Assembly: GCA_022496205.1 (NCBI GenBank)
Contig: WTXD01000085.1
Coordinates: 1 to 64,000, forward strand
Direction of reading: 5' to 3'
Length of the DNA stretch: 64,000 nucleotides
DNA from: Gloeopeniophorella convolvens
Taxonomy: Eukaryota; Basidiomycota; Agaricomycetes; Russulales
Shown: positions 46,792 through 58,215 of the stretch, in pieces
Numbering within the stretch: the stretch's first letter is position 1
Layout of the letters: every line of letters starts with the position of its first letter
Program-made: the position numbers and the translations under genes
Notes under the pieces: model-generated
Seen by the model: only the letters and a program-made list of their open reading frames with translations
Databases searched by the model: none
Told to the model about the DNA's origin: nothing

Positions 46792-49700
46792 ATGTCCTCT
46801 ACATCAGACAATGTACTCTCCTCGCCCGACTCGTTGCACTTCAGGTCACTCTTCGAGGCTGCCTTGAAGGAATACCACGAAAACACCGGCACAGACCTGG
46901 TGTACCACCCACTCTATGGTAAACTTCGCACCTGCGAATCCGTCGAATCTGTCATCAACGCAGTCAAGGAGCAAGCGCGCGCGTTTGGCGAATACCGGAA
47001 GGGCGACCGGGCGACACAACTGATGACGACGAAGCTCTCACCCCTGGTGGACATTATCTTGGTTCTCAACGACGGTCTCGGCAATACTTTCGGCGAAGTA
47101 CATTGCGAGTCCGTTTCCTCCAGTGCAGATATCTAAATGTGTATATAATAGGTATTTCAACCTGCGAAGATTGTCTGTGCGGGGGTCGGTCTGCTTCTCA
47201 GGGTGAGTCCTCGAACGCCGTGTCCTCCGAGGATCTCTGTGGCAACTAGATTGTAGGCGTCCAAGGGCGTTTCAGAAAGCTACAACTCTCTTGTCGACCT
47301 CTTCGACACAGTGTCTCGCTTTCTCGAACGCGTCAAGGTCTATACGCGCATGGAGCAAACCCCTCCTATGATTGAAATCATCGTCAAAATGATGATAGGA
47401 CTGCTCGACATTCTCGGGCTTGCGACGAAGGAGATCAAGCAGGGCCGGCTCAGTAAGTGACATTCGACTGAGGTGCATCCCGTCAATGACCTCGGCGATA
47501 TAGGGGCATTCGGGAAGAAACTATTGGGATCGAAGAAGATTGAAGACGTCGTGAAGCGGCTTGACAGACTCACTCTGGAAGAGAGCCGCATGTCGACCAC
47601 GCACATCTTCCTGATCGTTCATACCCTGCTCGAGAACTTGAAGGGTGTCATGACAAGTGAGCGACACCCACTTAATTTGCCGTGAATGCGCCTCATATGT
47701 TTCCAGACGCAGAAGCCTCGACAGCTACAATGGAAGACGCTCTCGGTATGAAGAATAGCTTCTCCTATCTTCCTTTGTTGACGAAGCTTACGCTGCGGGC
47801 TATGTAGCTTCAATCCAGGAGATCGTGCATGGCGTGAACAAGATTGAGCGTTTGTCCCCATATCCCGATTACTAGTGACCGCATATCTGAAGCTTGACTG
47901 AACAGGCGACAAGCTCTATCGGGAATGCACCAAATATCTCTCCCCACCTGACCCATCTTCGAATCACGCTGCGAAGCGCAAGCAGTGTCATGAAGGCTCA
48001 ATAGACTGGTTCATTCACGGAAACGCCTTCGGAGAATGGAAAGCATTAGGTGGATCCTTTCTGTGGCTGCACGGAAAACGTATGCCTCGTCGTCTTCCAC
48101 ACACGGCATAGTCTCTCATCGCCCGCTATACTTGCAGCGGGATCCGGGAAGAGTGTCCTGTGGTACGCCTGTTACATTCCTGTCCACTCGACCCTACTGA
48201 TTGTCTAGGAACCAGTTCAGCGATGATTGATCACTGCGTGCGCCATCTGCGCCGTACAGGACTCGGCACCGTGGCCTACTTCTACTCCGATTTTAACGAT
48301 CCTGCGAAACAGAATCTAGACGGGATTATCCGCTCAATCCTGATTCAACTCTGCGAACAGTCGGACTCGTACTCGGCGATCTTCTCCCACTTCCACTCAG
48401 AAAACAAGGGTCATCCACCCAGCACAGACGCCCTCGGACGATGCCTGAAGAAAATGCTGGCGCTCCCCAATGAAGCTGCCAAGTATATCTTTGTAGACGC
48501 GTTGGACGAATGTCCCGACTCTGGGCTGCTACCGCCACGTGGTGAAATCCTCAGTTTTATGAAGGACATCATTGACTCTCGCTTTCCGGACGTTCATATC
48601 TGCATCACTAGTCGTCCTGAGGGCGACATTAGACAGGTCCTTGAACGTCCAGCATCATTCCGCATTTCTCTCGAAGAGGAAATTGGGCAAGAACACGCCA
48701 TCGTTGACTACGTCGAATCATCTGTTGAATCGCATCCCAAGATGCGCAAGTGGAACAAGGCAATCAAGGATCTGGTCATTGATACGCTGAAAAGGAATGC
48801 TCAGGGGATGTGAGTTGATCTCTGAGTCTAACAATGAGCGGTCCTGATGTTTGATTGACGTAGGTTCCGATATGTGTACTGTCAGCTCAACGAGTTGTGC
48901 GATCTTCACCCAGCGATCATCCGCCGCACGCTCGAGAATCTTCCGAGAACACTGTACGAAACGTATGACTCAACACTTCAACGCATCCCCGAGGGAAGTT
49001 GGGATATGGCGCACCGCATCTTCCAATGTGTAACCTTCTCACGCTATCCACTCTCTGTTGAAGCGCTCGCGGAACTTCTAGTGTTCGATTTCGAAGGAGA
49101 CATGCCCACTTATCACTCCGATTGGCGTGCAGAGGATGCACAACAGGCGTTGTTGTCCTTTTGTCCTGGGAGCTTCCTTTCCATCGTGGATACCTGGGGC
49201 GGAAGTGAGGTGCGGTTTGCACACTTCTCCGTGCAGGAGTTCTTGACTTCGACAATCATCGCAAACTCTGCGGCAAGACTTTCCCGCTTTCAGGTCCTTC
49301 CTAATCCTTCCCACACACTCCTTGCGCAGATCTGCCTCACCACGCTGCTTCAAGTCGACGATACTTCCGACGGAGGCAACCTCTCAAAAATCCTTCCTCT
49401 GTTTGATTACGCCGCCGATCACTGGGTTGAGCATGTCCGATTCGAGGACGTGGCACTCTCGGTGATGGATTCAGCAATCAGGGTGCTTGATCACGTCCAT
49501 CTCCACTGTGAAGCTTGGCTCTCACGGTCGTATCATCTTCGCAGGAACATTCCTTACTCGAATTCCACGTCTCACCTGGAAGGCACCCCCTTATACCTTG
49601 CGGCACTCTGCAATCTTCAGCTTGTCGTAGAGCATATAGCAGCATCGCGTCCAAAGCCCGACGTTGACAGACCGGGTGGCTACTATGGAACACCCCTCAA

Positions 49701-50304
49701 GGCGGCGTTATCCCATGGTCATATCGGCATAATGCGAACTCTCCTCGGCCGTGGCGCCAACCCAAATATCCCCGTTGGCTTTTGTGGAACCGCGCTGCAA
49801 CTCGCGTGTTTCGAAGGGCACGCTGGCATCATTCGGCTGTTGCTCGACCACGGCGCCGACCCAGATGCTCCTGCTGGCCCCAACGGAACCGCGCTGCAAG
49901 TCGCGTGTTCTGCAGGGCGCGTCGACGTCGTTCAGCTACTACTCAACCATGGCACTGACCCCCACGCTCCTGCTGGCCCCAACGGAACCGCGCTGCAAGC
50001 CGCGTGCTTCGCAAGGCGCGTCGACATCGCTCAGCTACTACTCAACCATGGCGCCGACCCAAATGCTCCTGCTGGCCCCAACGGAACCGCACTGCAGGTC
50101 GCGTGTTACGAGGACCGCATTGGCATCGTTCAGTCATTACTCAACCATGGCGCCGACCCAAATGCTCCCGCTAGCCCCGACGGAACCGCCCTCTACGTCG
50201 CATCATCCCACGGATACCTAGATATTGTACACCTCCTGTTACATTGTGGTGCGGACAGGGACGCCCCGGGTGGCAAGCACGGTACTGCGCTGCAGGTGGC
50301 TTGA
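46792..50304 (+). CDS. NLR gene C: Goodbye-NACHT-ankyrin, C-terminally shortened
   Basis: Exons 46792-47097, 47152-47202, 47257-47452, 47504-47656, 47707-47745, 47808-47849, 47906-48079, 48138-48162, 48216-48809 and 48864-50304 give 1006 residues. The Goodbye-type part (FRSLFEAALKEYHENTGTDL), P-loop GKPGSGKSVL, YIFVDALDECP and ITSRPEGD are intact. Only about 8 ankyrin repeats are present. In the last one, GTGGCT is followed by TGA where B and D have TTA, removing about 20 residues of the capping repeat; the old frame stays open beyond the stop for roughly 30 codons. The protein may still fold, so I keep it as a coding gene. Its promoter side was changed by the inverted-repeat element. Confidence 0.85.
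49687..50304 (+). repeat. ankyrin-coding 99-bp repeats of gene C (about 8)
   Basis: Units three to six share long identical stretches (CAGCTACTACTCAACCATGG, CTCCTGCTGGCCCCAACGGA) that also occur in gene D, while residues after ALQVAC vary (SAGRVDVV, FARRVDIA, YEDRIGIV). The array is the shortest of the four. Confidence 0.85.
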
Positions 50305-50940
50305 CGCAGAGGCCACATTGAAATCGCGGCTCTTCTTTCAACCCTCACGCAGAATCGATTCACAGCGCGTTGTCCGATGCTGATTGCTGTTCGGTGAATT
50401 GAGGCAAGAGCTATCTTGTCGCGTGTGTTTTCGTGGTACTGATCATATGCTTAGCCGTTCAACGTTCAAGGACCAAGTAACAGTAGTGGTGGCAAATCCC
50501 AGCCGCCGGCCGGGGAGGTGTCTGGGATATTTGAAGCCTATTCTTACTATTGAGCGCCTGAGCGCCTGTATACTCGAAATTCTGTGCCCACCCCTCCCAC
50601 CCCCGATCCCGAGGACTGACTGTATATGTTTCTGTGTTTCGAGACACATACCTTTGACGTCCCTGTCGGTTCTATGCAGACGCAGAGCCGGGATTATAGC
50701 AGGGCTGGGACAATCGATACCGTCGAAGTCAGGTGATCGCTATGCGTGGGTTGACAATGGCGGCGAGGGTCATAGCGAGACGCGGTGCGAGTGACAGTTT
50801 TGTGACGGCGTCAAGGTTCCTTTCGTTCATGATTGCACGGTGCGTCAGCTGCGCGTTCATTGCTCAAACGTTCAACGTTCATGTTCCATTATCAGCGCTA
50901 CTTGCCGAGCCAATCTACATACTCAACCACCTGTAGCTTA
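50305..50940. other. 3' flank of gene C
   Basis: This segment begins with the former last ankyrin codons and then has blocks in common with the 3' flank of D: GTTCAACGTTCAAGGACCAA (50457-50476) and CAGTAGTGGTGGC followed by AACCGCCGGCCGGG-like sequence. No gene is present. Confidence 0.5.
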
Positions 50941-52100
50941 CCGAGATGAGGTGCCTCGAGCATCGTGACCTACGACCATTCAGTCCCCGCATCACTACCA
51001 AACACGGCAGGAAGACGCACCTTGTCCCATTCCTTGACCATCGGGAAGCTCCGCGTGTCGCAGCCCAGGTCCGCCCCGGACGTGATGGCAATCAAGTTTG
51101 TCACGCCGGTGCTGTACAACAGCGTGCTAAGGAAACCGAGCAGCACCTTACTCCGCGCAATGGGGAAGTCGTTCCGCGGAGACCGCAGCCGCCGCCTGTC
51201 GCACCTCGTGCATTAGTAGAAGTGTAGGAAGAGGAGGAGTGAACGCACGGGTGACGCGCAGCTCGTGCCGTCGACATCGGAAACACGCTCGCCAACGACC
51301 ACTCGGAGGTCATCCGCCTGCGCTGCGATATCAGAGAACTAACGGCTTGTCGTGCTACTCATGAGTCGGAAAAATTGCGGAGCACGCGAAAGGGCAGGCG
51401 TACTTGAATGGCCCGGGATCCTTGTCCATCCTCATCCGGGGAAGCTCGTCTCCGCCGCATCCTGATGACCCGAGGGCGCAGGTTACATGCGACGATAAGG
51501 ACTCAGGAGCGTAGAAGTCGCCATCGCCGTGACTGGGTACGCGAGGGGTCCTCTGAGATGCAAGCTCACAGCGCCGCGGACTCAGCATCTAAGTATGAAC
51601 CACGTACTTCAACATGAGGCCGTGCTACGTGGGCGGTGTTGTCAACCTTTGCCAACACGCGGGCGGCAGGCATACTAACGGTCCGGAAAGGCGCGGTGTG
51701 TGGTAAGACCAGGTGTTGCAGTGGGCTCGCCGAGAATGCATAGAAGGGATGTGTTACGAGTGGGAGTCGGACTGAGGAACCTGAGTGGCTCAGGTACGGT
51801 GGTGGGCGGTGGCGGCCGGGAGGGAGGAAAGGGACACGGCGGCCGCGCCCTGCCATGCCGGACTCAGAACGACGTGGCTGTGACAGACTCACTGTGGCTG
51901 GCATGCTCATCGTCTTGAAGACGCTCATAACGCGAATGCCCGAGACAGGTGCAGATCCGAACTCTGCTTTCCCGGAGGATGATGCTTGCACTTTGGTAGC
52001 GCCGATACCATATCCGAGTCCAAGTTCATGCATGCGCAGCCTGAGCACTGCTGGCACCTTCTGGTGTCGCGTACGCTGCAAAGCACATGCCTCTCCTCGT
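50941..52100 (-). pseudogene. sedolisin (S53) remnant 3
   Basis: The minus strand at about 51020-51190 reads RSPRNDFPIARSKVLLGFLS, then LLYSTGVTNLIAITSGADLG, CDTRSF and MVKEWDK, the C-terminal block of a sedolisin with several wrong residues. Rightward, broken frames continue to about 52100 (GLGYGIGATKVQASS near 52000) and match remnants 2 and 5 closely, including CATCGTCTTGAAGACGC (51908-51924). Stops and frame changes exclude a working enzyme. Confidence 0.65.
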
Positions 52101-52289
52101 CGCGCACGACAACGTCCACGCTATCAACGCCTGTAATATACACTGCATCGTACGGAAAGACAATGGCGCCGCGCGCGAGTGGCCGCTTAACATTGAAGCC
52201 CCCATCTACCCAGAAATCGCCTGGAACCTGCCGGAATCAGGTGTCCCAAGCCCTGTAACCTGCAATCTATCCATGCGTCAGCGCCCGTA

Positions 52290-53731
52290 CCACCACCCAT
52301 CAGCGTAGGAACACGCACCGGGTCCGATCCCTTGACCATGGAGAGGCCCTGCATGTCACAGCTCCGGCTCGTCCCGGACGTGCTGTCGCTCAGGCTCGCC
52401 GTGCCGATGCTGTACAGCAGCGGGTTGAGGATGCCGAGCGGAGGCTTGCTCTGCGTGGTGGGGAAGTCGTTCGGCAGCGAGAGCATCCCCAACGCCGTCT
52501 GCCACGCGCATGCATGCGACCGATCGACTGTGCGGGGTGGGTGCAGGAGGGAGGGAGGAGCGCATGGATGATGCCCCACTCGTGCCGTCGACGCAGCAAT
52601 CCAAAAGTTCTCCCGCGCGGCAGTGTTAGGAGACCCGGGGTCCACCATGCTGCGCAGACGCACTTGTTCATGTCAACCTTCGAGCCGCAGGGGTGCATAG
52701 GAAGACGATACGTACTTGAATAACCCACGTCTCCTGCTCACGCTCGTCCTCATGAAGGCTGTTATAGCCGTATTCTGGTACCTCGGGCGCGCGAAGAAGC
52801 TCGAGAAGCAGCTGCCGCTCAGACTCGCTGCGACTCCGGGGTTGACGCGCATCGTGCCACCAAGCCGTACCGAGGGCCGTCACGAACGGGCCTGTGCGCG
52901 CCAAGGATAAGTCAGTGGCAAATACGCGGCAGAACAACACGGGGGGCGCACGAGAGGCTGGGGGGTTTAGGATGGCCTGCTTGCGGTTCGTTCCGTCATT
53001 CGTCGTGGAGGAGCCGCTGCTACCGCCCGAGTCGCCTCTTGAAAAGAACACGGATATGTCCTGTGCGCCGAGCTGCATGAAGAGCTCGCACATGCTCTGC
53101 GTGTAGTCCGGCGGCATTGTCAGTTCGTTGTCTCCGTGTGATGTGGTCGGCCAGGGGACGACGCGCTGCGAGAGGATGAAGTCGAGCTAATCGAAGCATG
53201 GCTCGTCGGCGTGTTCCCGTTCATCCCAAGAAGCGGCGGGTTTCCCATGCTGAAGCACATCCTCGGCGTCAGGAGGGAAGCCGCCTTCACGTATGAGATG
53301 TCGATTTTCCCCCGACGCACTCGGGTCGTTGTGGTCGTCCTCGCCGCTGTTGGCCTGCATGACAGCGAACTCGGGAGCCGTATCTTTTAGTCCGAGCGAC
53401 TCGCGAACTCGTCGAGGTAACCCCTGGAGGCCTGATGTCGACCTCGTTCCTTCCCGCGGTGGCTTGGATGTGCATGGATGCACCGTACAGTACGCTGGTG
53501 TGATGCTCGACGAGCAGCTCGACGGTACGATTGCATCAGGGTGGGCAGCTCCGCGGCAGGAACAAGGCGCCGGGGCTCAGGCGTGACGTCGTGCGGTACG
53601 CCTGCATAAGTAGTAGTCCTAGTCAGTGGCAGTCCGCGCCCTTCCACGCCCCGGCAGGCTCCGCACGCTTCTGTTTGGGGTCCCAATTTCAGGGTCCTCA
53701 ATCTGGTTTCGTTCTCCGCAGAGACATGCAT
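52290..53731 (-). pseudogene. sedolisin (S53) remnant 4, the most complete copy
   Basis: Recognisable sedolisin blocks in minus-strand order are: an Ala/Thr linker (TQATAGRNEVD, about 53470), AVMQANSGEDD (53350), DYTQSMCELFMQLGAQDISV and FFSRGDSGGSSGS (53030-53110, cf. LGARGVSVxFASGDGGVSGS), GPFVTALGTAWW (52850-52880), the catalytic block VDGTSGASS (52580), and LPNDFPTTQSKPPLGILNPL with LLYSIGTASL (52400-52480). SGTSxS is here DGTSGAS. Frames change between blocks, and some changes could be introns, but stops within blocks indicate a decayed gene. It lies antisense to, and upstream of, gene D. Confidence 0.75.
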
Positions 53732-54168
53732 GCGCTACACCGCCGTGCTCCTCTCTCTGGGGACATCGCTGGCCATGCCAGCCACGGCCGCGCCATGTCG
53801 ATAATGTTATTGTCAACACCTTGTTTCTCCAATTCATCTTCAGCGACCACGTCCTAGCTCCTGTGCAAGCCAGACCCACGGGCGGTGACAAGCGGTGCTC
53901 TCCGGCTCACACTGGCAGTCGCATTAACAGGCTCAAGCGCTCAATGTCAACGTTCGAATGTTCATATTCGCGGCCCATGCCACCGCCTCAGGCGCTGCGC
54001 CGTCTTCATTGCGTCGCACCCGTGTCTGGCTTTCCCGCAATAGGAAAGGACGCTGTGTCGCATCTGCCTTGCACAAGTCGCGTGTCTTCAGCATCCTTAG
54101 TCGTCGTCGTTCGTGAGCTACAGGAACTCCCTCACATACAACCACGCAGCTTTCTCTCACTCATCGGA
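53732..54168 (+). promoter_or_regulatory. 5' flank of NLR gene D
   Basis: This segment has the distal block (53791-53812, GCCATGTCGATAATGTTATTGT) and the proximal block (CATGCCACCGCCTCAGGCGC from 53978, to GAGCTACAGGAACTCCCTCA at 54134), almost identical to gene B. A plus-strand ATG at 53730 opens a short frame with a signal-peptide-like sequence, ending at TAA within the distal block. Confidence 0.55.
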
Positions 54169-57100
54169 ATGACTTCTACACCAAACGTGATCTCCCCGCC
54201 CGACTCGTCACGCTTCAGGTCACTCTTTGAGGCTGCCTTGAAGGAATACCACGAGAATACCGGCACGGACCTGGCATCCCATTCACTGTATGATAAACTT
54301 CGGACTTGCAAGTCTGTCGAATCTGTCATCAACGCAGTCAACGAGCAAGCGCGCGCGTTTGGCGAGCACCGGAAGGGCGATCGGGCGACGCAAATGATGA
54401 CGAGGCTCTCACCCCTGGTGGATACCATCTTGGTTCTCAATGACGGTCTCGGCAATACTCTCGGCGAAGTACGTTGTGCATCTATTCCCTCCAATACATA
54501 TGTCTAAATGTGGATTCGCTAGGTATTTCAGCCTGCGAAGATTGTCTGTGCAGGAGTTGGTCTCCTTCTCAGGGTGGGTCTTTGAATGCCGTGTCCTCCG
54601 AAGACCTCCGTGACAACCAGAATGCAGGCATCCAAGGGTGTTTCAGAGAGCTATGACTCTCTCGTCGATCTCTTTGACACAATGTCTCGCTTTCTCGAAC
54701 GCGTCAAGATCTACGCGCTTGTGGAGCAAACCCCTCTGATGACCGAAATCATCGTGAAAATGATGATTGGGCTACTCGAAATTCTCGGACTTGCAACGAA
54801 GGAGATAAAGCAGGGTCGACTTAGTAAGTGATAGTCGACTGAGGTGCATCGCACCATTGACCCCGGCGACATAGGGGCGTTCGGGAAGAAACTACTGGGA
54901 TCGAAGAAGATCGAAGAGGTCGTGAAGCGGCTGGACAGACTCACTGTGGAAGAGAGTCGGATGTCGACTACACATATCCTTCTGATCGTCCATACACTGC
55001 TCGAGAACTTGAAGGGCATCATGACCAGTGAGCGACGCCCACCTATCGTGCCTTAAATACATCTCACGTGTTTCCAGACGCGGAAGCTTCGACAGCTACA
55101 TTGGAAGACGCTCTGGGTATGAAGAATGGCTTCTCCCATCTTCCCTTGTCGACGAAGCTTACGCCATGGGCTATGTAGCTTCGATCCAGCAGATCGTGGG
55201 CGACGTAAACAAGATGAAGCGTTCGTTCCCATATTTCGATTAATGTTGGCCGCATATCTGAAGCTTGGCCGAGCAGGTGGCTGCCTCTATCAGGAGTGCA
55301 CGAAATGGCTCTCCCCACCCGACCCATCTTCGAACCACGCTGCGAAGCGCAAGCAGTGTCACGAAGGCTCAGTAGACTGGTTCATTCACGGAAATGCTTT
55401 TGGAGAATGGACGGCATCAGACGGATCCTTCCTGTGGCTGCACGGAAAACGTATGCCTCGTCGTCTTTCACACACGGCATCGTTTCTCATCGTCTGTCAT
55501 GCTCGCAGCGGGATCCGGGAAGAGCGTTCTGTGGTGCGCTTGTTACATATTTGTACACCTGACTCTACTGACCATCTAGGAACCAGTTCGGCGATGATCG
55601 ATCACTGCGTGCACCATCTGCGCCGCACGGGACTCGGAACTGTAGCCTACTTCTACTGCGATTTCAACGATTCTGCAAAACAGAGTCTAGATGGGATTCT
55701 TCGCTCTGTCCTGGTACAACTCTGCAAACAGTCGGACTCGTACTCGGCGATCTTTTCCCGTTTCCATTCAGAGAATAAGGACCATCCACCCAGCACCGAC
55801 GCTCTCGGACGATGCCTCAAGGCAATGCTGGCGCTCCCCAATGAAGCTGCAAAGTATATCTTTGTGGACGCGCTCGACGAATGTCCCAGCTCCGGGCTGC
55901 CATCGCCACGTGGCGAGATCCTCAGTTTTTTGAAGGACGTCATCGACTCTCGCTTTCCGGACGTTCATATCTGCATCACTAGTCGTCCTGAAGGCGACAT
56001 CAAAGAAGTCCTCGAACGTCCAGCATCATTCCGCATTTCGCTCGAAGAGGAAATTGGGCAAGAATACGCTATTGTTAACTACGTCGAATCATCCGTTGAA
56101 TCGCATCCGAAGATGTGCAAGTGGAGTAAGACGATCAAGGATCTGGTCATTGATACGCTGAAAAGGAATGCTCACGGGATGTGAGTTGAACCCTGAGTCC
56201 AACAATGAGCGGTCCTGATGTTTCGTTGACGTAGGTTCCGATATGTGTACTGCCAGCTCAACGAGTTGTGCGATCTTCACCCAGCGACCATCCGCCGCAC
56301 GCTCGAGAATCTTCCGAGGACGCTGTACGGAACATACGAATCGACACTTCAGCGCATCCCCGAGGGAAGCTGGGATATGGCGCATCGCATCTTCCAATGC
56401 GTAACGTTCTCACACCGTCCACTCTCTGTTGAAGAGCTCGCGGAGATTCTGGTGTTCGATTTCGAAGGAGACACCCCCACATATCACTCCGACTGGCGTG
56501 CAGAAGACACACAGCAGGCGTTGTTGTCCTTTTGTCCTGGAAGCTTTCTTTCCATCGTGAAAACGCGCTGGCGTGGAAGTGAAGTGCGGTTTGCACACTT
56601 CTCCGTGCAAGAATTCTTGACTTCGACAATCATTGCGAACTCTGCGGCAAGACTTTCCCGCTTTCACGTCCTTCCAAATCCTTCCCACATACTCCTCGCC
56701 CAGATCTGCCTCACCACGTTGCTTCAAGTCGACGACACTTCCGACAGAGGCGCCCTCTCAAAAGCCCTTCCTCTTCTTCATTACGCCGCCACTTCCTGGT
56801 ATGAACATGCCCGATTCGAGGACGTGGCACTCTCGGTGATGGATTCAGCAATCAGGGTGCTTGATCCCGTCTATCCCCACTGTGTAGCTTGGCTTTCACT
56901 GCAGCCTTTTTTTCACGATGAGCTCAATTACTGGGGTTCCGCGTCGCACTTGGAAGGCACCACCTTATACCTCGCGGCACTCCACGACCTTCAGCTCGTC
57001 GTAGAGCATATAGCAGCATCGCCTCCGGCCCCCGACGTTGACAGAGAGGGTGGTTACTATGGAACACCCCTCAATGTGGCGTCACGCCATGGTCATATCG

Positions 57101-58215
57101 ACACAGTGCGATACCTGCTCGGCCATGGTGCCAATCCAAATGTTCCCGCCGGCTCTGGTGGAACCGCGCTGCAAGTCGCGTGTTTCAGAGGGCACACCGA
57201 CATCGTTCGGCTGTTTCTCGACCGCGGCGCTGACCCAGATGCTTCTGCTGGCCCTGACGGAACCGCGCTGCAAATCGCGTGTTTCGAAGGACACACCAAC
57301 ACCGTTCGGCTGTTGCTCGACCGCGGTGCCGATCCAGATGCTTCTGCTGGCCCTAACGGAACCGCGCTGCAGGCCATGTGTTCCGAAGAGGACATTGACA
57401 TCGTTCAGCTGTTGCTGGAGCATAGTGCCGATCCCAATACTCCCGCTGGCCCTGAGGGAACCGCGCTGCAAATTGCGTGTTTCAGAGGGCAATCCGACAT
57501 CGTTCAGCTATTACTTAACCATGGTGCCGACCCCAATGCTCCTGCTGGCCCTAGGGGGACCGCGCTGCAAACCGCGTGTTTCAGAGGGCAAATCGACATT
57601 GTTCAGCTATTACTCAACCATGGTGCCGACCCAAATGCTCCTGCTGGCCCTGAAAGAACAGCGTGTTTCAGAGGGCAACTCGACATCGTTCAGCTATTAC
57701 TCAACCATGGCGCCGACCCCAATACTCCTGCTGGCCCTCAAGGAACTGCGCTGCAGGTTGCATGTTCTCATGGGCACCTCGACATCGTTCAGCTATTACT
57801 CAACCATGGTGCCGACCTAAATGCTCCCGCTGGGCCCAACGGGACTGCACTGCGGGTCGCGTGTTCCAAAGCGTTCGTCGAAATCGTTGTGTTGCTGCTC
57901 GAGTATGGCGCCGAACCGAATCCTCCCGCTGGCCCCGATGGAACCGTGCTGCAGGTTGCATGTTCCAGGTGGGACACCGACATCATCCAGCTACTGCTCA
58001 AGTATCGCGCCGATCCGAATGCTCCCGCTGGCCCCAACGGAACTGCCCTCTACATCGCATCGTCCCTCGGATACCTGATTACCGTTCACCTTTTGTTAAA
58101 TTACGGTGCGGATGTGAACGCCCCGGGTGGCGAGCACGGTACTGCATTACAGGTGGCTTTATACAATGGCCACACTGCAATCGCAGCTTTGCTTTCAACC
58201 TTGACGCGACATTGA
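54169..58215 (+). CDS. NLR gene D: Goodbye-NACHT-ankyrin STAND protein, intact
   Basis: Exons 54169-54468, 54523-54573, 54628-54823, 54875-55027, 55078-55116, 55179-55220, 55277-55450, 55509-55533, 55587-56180 and 56235-58215 give 1184 residues. The Goodbye-type domain covers about residues 15-260. The NACHT has Walker A GKPGSGKSVL near residue 320, YIFVDALDECP near 417 and CITSRPEGDI near 453. The helical linker region (FRYVYCQLNELCDL onward) precedes about 13 ankyrin repeats from about residue 767 to the end. Repeats 6-9 are almost the same at DNA level, and repeat 8 lacks four residues (PAGPERTACFRGQ). All introns are 50-58 nt and match those of A-C. Expected to be a soluble cytoplasmic sensor whose ligand is unknown. 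Confidence 0.92.
57061..58190 (+). repeat. ankyrin-coding 99-bp repeats of gene D (about 13)
   Basis: Four consecutive units carry CATCGTTCAGCTATTACT(C/T)AACCATGG with hardly any changes (about 57490-57810), which points to very recent duplication or conversion. One of them has lost 12 bp in frame. Variable codons cluster just after ALQVAC (FRGQS, FRGQI, FRGQL, SHGHL, SKAFV, SRWDT), the part of an ankyrin unit that forms the ligand-facing surface. Confidence 0.9.

Noticed and set aside
35700..58190. CRISPR-like arrays suggested by regular 99-bp spacing
   Set aside because: The repeats are contiguous, coding and match ankyrin units. The sequence is eukaryotic.
32818..58215. LTR or LINE retrotransposon origin of the repeated segments
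   Set aside because: No reverse transcriptase, integrase, long terminal repeats or poly-A tail. The repeated units are explained by NLR and sedolisin genes.
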